Shown here piece after piece: positions 61,102 through 64,000 of a DNA stretch of 64,000 nt. The notes under the pieces were generated by a model. The model saw nothing but the letters and a program-made list of their open reading frames with translations. It had not been told where the DNA came from and made no database searches. Within the stretch, counting starts at the first letter, position 1, and each line of letters opens with the position of its first letter. This stretch comes from JAZPYZ01 sp045544455 (GTDB lineage: Bacteria > Bacillota > Clostridia > Oscillospirales > Acutalibacteraceae). The stretch is from positions 1 through 64,000 of the forward strand of contig JAZPYZ010000010.1 in NCBI GenBank assembly GCA_045544455.1, read 5' to 3'. Made by a program: the position numbers and the translations under genes.

Positions 61102-61130
61102 ATTATAACAGCACTCGTTTGGTTCGTCAA
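61102..61130 (-). promoter_or_regulatory. Promoter of rpsF-ssb-rpsR
   Basis: On the minus strand: TTGACG (61130-61125), 17 bases, TATAAT (61107-61102). Confidence 0.87.
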
Positions 61131-61173
61131 CACTTTTTTTACATAATAAACCGATATTTTAGGCGGTTTTCGA

Positions 61174-61201
61174 TTGATTTTTGCAAAAAAACGAATATAA
61201 T
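61174..61201 (+). promoter_or_regulatory. Promoter of the SMP-30-like gene
   Basis: TTGATT (61174-61179), 16 bases, TATAAT (61196-61201). It lies 31 bases before the start at 61232. Confidence 0.65.
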
Positions 61202-61231
61202 GGTAGATATGTGTGAATGGGGGTGGCTGTA

Positions 61232-62071
61232 TTGCAACGCATGACCGATAAACCCTGTTTTATCGGGGAAGGCCCGGTCTGGCGCGCGCACGACCGGCGA
61301 CTGTATTTTGTAAATCCGCAAGATCGTGAGATCGGGCGGTTGTGTTTAGACAACGGCACGGTCGAATGGTTACCGGTGGATGAGCCGGCTTCGAGTTTAG
61401 CGTTCACCACCGACGGACGGATGTTGGTTGCTACCCACCACGGCGTATGGTATCGCGAAGATAACGGTTCGCTTACCCCGCTTAGTGACGAGGCTTCCCG
61501 TATTCGATACGCCAACGATGGAAAAGTCGGACCGGACGGCGCCTTGTATGTCGGGACGCAGTCGTCCAAACGCATGCGTCTTTCGGATGAGATTGACGGC
61601 CGATTATACCGTATCGATCCAACCGGTTCGGTTGCGGTATTGCTCGATGGCTTGATCTTGTCCAATGGATTGGACTGGTCTCCGGACGGCACGATATTGT
61701 ATCACACCGATTCCGATACGAATCGAATTCGAGAATATACCTTTGACATAACGACCGGCAACATTCGCTTTACCGGCCGGCAGGTGTTGGTCGATGGGGT
61801 AGACGGCTTAACGGTAGATGCTGACGGCCGTCTGTTTGCCGCCTGTTGGGGCAAACGCCATTTGGCGTGTATCGATCCGGTTACACTCGCGGTAACGTCG
61901 TATATCGATACGCCGTGTACCATTCCGGCCAGTTGTTGCTTTGCCGGCCAAGACCTCAAAGATTTGATTATTGTGTCGGCGGATTATCACCGCGTCGACA
62001 ATGGTATAGAGGGTTACGTTTACCGCCACCGTATGCCGTCGGCAGGTAAAGAGCCGTATTTGTTTGGTTGA
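61232..62071 (+). CDS. SMP-30/gluconolactonase-family protein
   Basis: The six-bladed propeller of about 279 residues has the metal-site residues expected of SMP-30/LRE lactonases: Glu in CFIGEGPVW, Asn in RIRYANDGKVGPDGALYVG and in LSNGLDWSPDG, and Asp in DGVDGLTVDADGRLFAACWG. It probably hydrolyses a sugar lactone; substrate unknown. Starts at TTG 61232 (GGGGGTGG 5 bases upstream), ATG 61217 or ATG 61241 are all possible. It stands alone between the rpsF promoter and the aminotransferase; no sugar-acid genes are near to suggest a pathway. Confidence 0.82.
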   Translation: MQRMTDKPCFIGEGPVWRAHDRRLYFVNPQDREIGRLCLDNGTVEWLPVDEPASSLAFTTDGRMLVATHHGVWYREDNGSLTPLSDEASRIRYANDGKVGPDGALYVGTQSSKRMRLSDEIDGRLYRIDPTGSVAVLLDGLILSNGLDWSPDGTILYHTDSDTNRIREYTFDITTGNIRFTGRQVLVDGVDGLTVDADGRLFAACWGKRHLACIDPVTLAVTSYIDTPCTIPASCCFAGQDLKDLIIVSADYHRVDNGIEGYVYRHRMPSAGKEPYLFG

Positions 62072-62084
62072 ACATGCGACAATA

Positions 62085-62155
62085 TGCAGAATTTTATGCA
62101 TAAATTTACGCAAAACGGTTGACATGTGCGGATAATTGATGTATATTTATTCACA
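62085..62155 (+). promoter_or_regulatory. Promoter and palindromic (ARG-box-like) control region of the ArgD-like gene
   Basis: TTGACA (62119-62124), 17 bases, TATATT (62142-62147). Over the -10, TGTATATTTATTCA (62140-62153) matches the ArgR box core TGAATWWWWATTCA at 13 of 14 positions. Upstream, two imperfect 16-bp palindromes sharing TGCA lie at 62085-62100 and 62097-62112, around a perfect TTTATGCATAAA (62093-62104). Control by an ArgR/AhrC-type repressor is therefore a reasonable hypothesis. Confidence 0.65.
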
Positions 62156-62184
62156 CGATCGCTGTATATAAGGGAGGGACGGGT

Positions 62185-63276
62185 ATGAATCAACAGGCGA
62201 TGACCAATGTGAATAGTTATGCCCGTTTGCCCGTAGAAGTTGTTTCCGGCCAAGGATCGTGGTTGTACGACGCACAGGGCAAAGCATACATCGATATGGG
62301 GGCCGGCGGCGGCGTGACCACATTCGGTGTAGCGGATGCATCGTGGAATGCGGCGGTTACGGCTCAACTGGAAACGTTGCAGCATACCTCGTATTTGTAT
62401 CGCAACGAACCGTGTTCGGAACTGGCCGATCTGTTGTGCGAGAAAACCGGTATGCACAAGGCGGTATTCAGCAACTCCGGCGATGAGGCCAATGAGTTTG
62501 CGGTGGATATTGCGCGGCGGTATGCCACGGCCCGGTATCAGGACGATCCCTTCACCGTAGTGACCTTGCGCGGTGGTTTTATCGGTCGGTTTTCTACAAA
62601 CGGTTTTTGCACAATCGGGACCGATAACGTATACGAGCTCGATGCGGTTGCCGCCCGGACCAAAATCGCCGCGATCTTGATCGAATGTGTGCAAGCGGAC
62701 GGTGCCACTCCGTTGGATAAAGAATTTGCTCGCCAAGTGGCGGCATTTGCGAAGAAAAAGGATATTTTGCTTATTGCAGACGAGGTACAGTGCGGCAACG
62801 GACGTACCGGTACGTGGTATAGTTATATGCAATACGGTATCCAGCCGGACATCGTCACCACCGCCAACGGACTCGGCGGTGGATTGCCCATTGGCGTAAC
62901 CTTGCTTTCGCAACACGTGCAAGCGGTACTGGGCATCGATCGGTACGGTTCGATCTTCGGCGGCAATCCGGTGTGTTGTGCCGGCGCGTTGAACGTGTTA
63001 TCCCGCTTGGACGAGACATTGTTGTCCGACGTGCGTCGTAAAGGGGCATGGGTGTTGGATACGTTGCGCAATACCGCCGGCGTAGAACAGGTGGACGGGC
63101 TTGGTTTAATGATTGCGTTCACACCGAAAAAAACCGTTGACGAAGTGGTGCGTGCCTGTGCCAAACAAGGGGTATTGTGCTTGCCGTATGGCGATAAAGT
63201 GGGGTTGCTTCCGGCTCTTAACATTCCGGAAGATCTGCTCAAAAAAGCGATTACTGTTCTGCAAAACGTGTTATAA
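62185..63276 (+). CDS. ArgD-like class III aminotransferase homologue lacking the PLP lysine
   Basis: The 363-residue fold-type I protein resembles acetylornithine aminotransferase throughout: GQGSWLYDAQGKAYIDMGAGGGV, VFSNSGDEANEFAVDIARRY, LLIADEVQCGNGRTG with the PLP Asp, YGSIFGGNPVCCAGALNVL and VGLLPALNIPEDLL. Where the PLP-binding lysine belongs (family pattern AK.LGGG.P.G) it has TTANGLGGGLPIG, so residue 228 is Asn (codon AAC at 62866-62868). The usual FHGR before this is FIGR. It is slightly short for ArgD (about 390-400). Likely not an ordinary transaminase. GGGAGGGACGGG precedes ATG 62185. ARG-box-like sites in the promoter fit an arginine-pathway origin. Confidence 0.85.
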   Translation: MNQQAMTNVNSYARLPVEVVSGQGSWLYDAQGKAYIDMGAGGGVTTFGVADASWNAAVTAQLETLQHTSYLYRNEPCSELADLLCEKTGMHKAVFSNSGDEANEFAVDIARRYATARYQDDPFTVVTLRGGFIGRFSTNGFCTIGTDNVYELDAVAARTKIAAILIECVQADGATPLDKEFARQVAAFAKKKDILLIADEVQCGNGRTGTWYSYMQYGIQPDIVTTANGLGGGLPIGVTLLSQHVQAVLGIDRYGSIFGGNPVCCAGALNVLSRLDETLLSDVRRKGAWVLDTLRNTAGVEQVDGLGLMIAFTPKKTVDEVVRACAKQGVLCLPYGDKVGLLPALNIPEDLLKKAITVLQNVL

Positions 63277-63292
63277 AAATACCGAAAATCGG

Positions 63293-63335
63293 TGATCGGC
63301 GGTGCGATGGGTGCCGCCGATCATCTTGTGTGTTT
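63293..63335 (+). terminator. Possible terminator of the ArgD-like gene
   Basis: TGATCGGCGG (63293-63302) and CCGCCGATCA (63314-63323) form a perfect 10-bp stem around an 11-base loop, followed by TCTTGTGTGTTT. The T-tract is interrupted, so efficiency is doubtful. Confidence 0.55.
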
Positions 63336-63372
63336 GGATAAAATAAAAAAAGTTTTAAAATTTCGAAAATTT

Positions 63373-63413
63373 TACTTTACTTTACGATGATAAAGTGATA
63401 ATATGGTAAAGTA
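63373..63413 (+). promoter_or_regulatory. Promoter and inverted repeat before the YerC/HisR-type gene
   Basis: TTTACT (63376-63381), 17 bases, TAATAT (63399-63404). TACTTTAC (63373-63380) and GTAAAGTA (63406-63413) form a perfect 8-bp inverted repeat, one arm over the -35, the other just after the -10. This is a candidate autoregulatory operator. Confidence 0.65.
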
Positions 63414-63440
63414 TTCTGTTTAGAGTAAGGTTGTGTTAAG

Positions 63441-63740
63441 ATGAATTTTCGTTGTGAATCGGTGGATAGATTGTTTCAAACCATTCTCAATTTGGAAAAT
63501 TTAGAGGAATGTTATGCCTATTTTGAAGATATCTGCACCATCAAAGAGATTCAAGATATGGCGCAACGGTTGGATACGGCGATTCTGTTGGCACAAGGAA
63601 AAAGTTATCAAAAGATCGCCGACGAAGTAGACGTGAGTACCGCGACCATCGGTCGGGTGAGCAAATGTCTGCGTTACGGTAGCGGCGGTTACCGGAAAGC
63701 TATTGAAAAACTGGGTATAGGGGAGGATGACGACACATGA
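63441..63740 (+). CDS. YerC/YecD-family TrpR-like regulator (HisR type)
   Basis: The 99-residue all-helical protein has a TrpR-like fold with ENLEECYAYFEDICTIKEIQDMAQRLDTAILLAQGKSYQKIADEVDVSTATIGRVSKCLRYGSGGY, in which GKSYQKIADEVDVSTATIGRV is the helix-turn-helix. YerC/HisR proteins have been proposed to repress histidine biosynthesis genes in Firmicutes; here it directly precedes and overlaps (ATGA) hisZ, which supports that role. The start is ATG 63441, 4 bases after a weak AAGGTTGTG. It is followed in operon by hisZ. Confidence 0.92.
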   Translation: MNFRCESVDRLFQTILNLENLEECYAYFEDICTIKEIQDMAQRLDTAILLAQGKSYQKIADEVDVSTATIGRVSKCLRYGSGGYRKAIEKLGIGEDDDT

Positions 63741-64000
63741 ATATCGAAAACATAGCCCTTGGTTTTAATGAACAGGTTATGCTGTCGTTGCGCTCGTTAT
63801 ACCGTGCTTATGGATATACGCAGTATACCATGAGCAAGTTTGAGGAATATGACCTGTACGCACGCAATAAGGATTTCTTGATTTCGGATCAGATCATTAC
63901 GTTTACCGATACCAACGGTAAATTGATGGCGCTTAAACCCGACGTTACCTTGTCGATTGTCAAGAACAGTAAAGACCAGCCGAACGGCGTGCAAAAAGTG
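63737..64000 (+). CDS. hisZ: ATP phosphoribosyltransferase regulatory subunit HisZ (partial, 5' end)
   Basis: The 88 residues visible up to the window edge start MNIENIALGFNEQVMLSLRSLYRAYGYTQYTMSKFEEYDLYARNKDF, then LISDQIITFTDTNGKLMALKPDVTLSIVKNSK. This is the HisRS-like catalytic-core paralogue that activates the short HisG in histidine synthesis, with LMALKPDVTLSIV matching the HisRS motif 2 region. The gene runs off the end. It overlaps the preceding regulator gene by 4 bases. Confidence 0.88.
   Translation, partial: MNIENIALGFNEQVMLSLRSLYRAYGYTQYTMSKFEEYDLYARNKDFLISDQIITFTDTNGKLMALKPDVTLSIVKNSKDQPNGVQKV

Overview
The window reads as chromosomal DNA of a spore-forming Clostridia member (Bacillota), most likely in or near the Oscillospiraceae/Ruminococcaceae. 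Supporting signs are textbook sigma-A promoters (TTGACA-17-TATAAT type), strong GGAGG ribosome sites, sporulation genes (yunB, a CotF-type coat protein and a second small coat protein), an AbrB/SpoVT regulator with a C-terminal zinc site, a CD1247-type protein, GdpP, RNase J and an rpsF-ssb-rpsR operon. The gene order plsX-acp-rnc-radical SAM-smc-ftsY-rdgB-yhbY-nadD/yqeK-LCP-rsfS-leuS is also typical of that group. Base composition looks near 50% GC by eye. The lineage is an inference; no search was run.

Layout. 1-1265: 3' part of a 23S rRNA gene, 5S rRNA and the operon terminator. 1282-3725: remnant of a phage/ICE polyvalent protein gene, truncated at both ends and frameshifted at a palindrome. 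3741-8590: a DUF6273 membrane protein, a Usp-like protein, a probable vitamin B6 salvage pair (kinase and ECF S-component), a sodium:solute symporter and RNase P RNA. 8592-10792 (minus): nifU-nifS and rnhA. 10955-20793: rnjA with a structured leader, gdpP, rplI, dnaB, tilS, hpt, ftsH. 20835-25604: a GIY-YIG protein, feoAB, tRNA-Ala, an AbrB regulator and an rRNA/tRNA m5C methyltransferase. 25644-29105: two adjacent secreted cohesin-domain proteins. 29180-32467: coat proteins, yunB, ligA. 32528-35050: an ArsR-controlled heavy-metal efflux operon. 35047-36373: L20-type leader and infC-rpmI-rplT. 36448-55601: a long plus-strand housekeeping run from a SpoU methyltransferase through dprA, topA, trmFO, the plsX-smc-ftsY cluster and leuS. 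55625-59358: rpsU, yqeG, an endonuclease IV-like gene, aroQ, efp, a CD1247-like gene, ruvX. 59355-59951: a small xre/Cys-rich cassette between two identical terminators. 59967-61130 (minus): rpsF-ssb-rpsR with leader. 61174-64000: an SMP-30-type lactonase, an ArgD-like aminotransferase with a palindromic control region, a YerC/HisR-type regulator and the start of hisZ.

Most of the window is core information processing. The least ordinary items are an ACP-like protein with no phosphopantetheine serine in the fatty-acid/phospholipid cluster, an ArgD homologue whose PLP lysine is Asn, infC apparently starting at AUA, the cassette bracketed by duplicated bidirectional terminators, a cohesin pair without visible dockerins, a structured rnjA leader, and the polyvalent-protein remnant with its 67-nt palindrome. 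None amounts to a complete new defence or mobile system. No CRISPR array, intact insertion sequence or complete prophage was seen.
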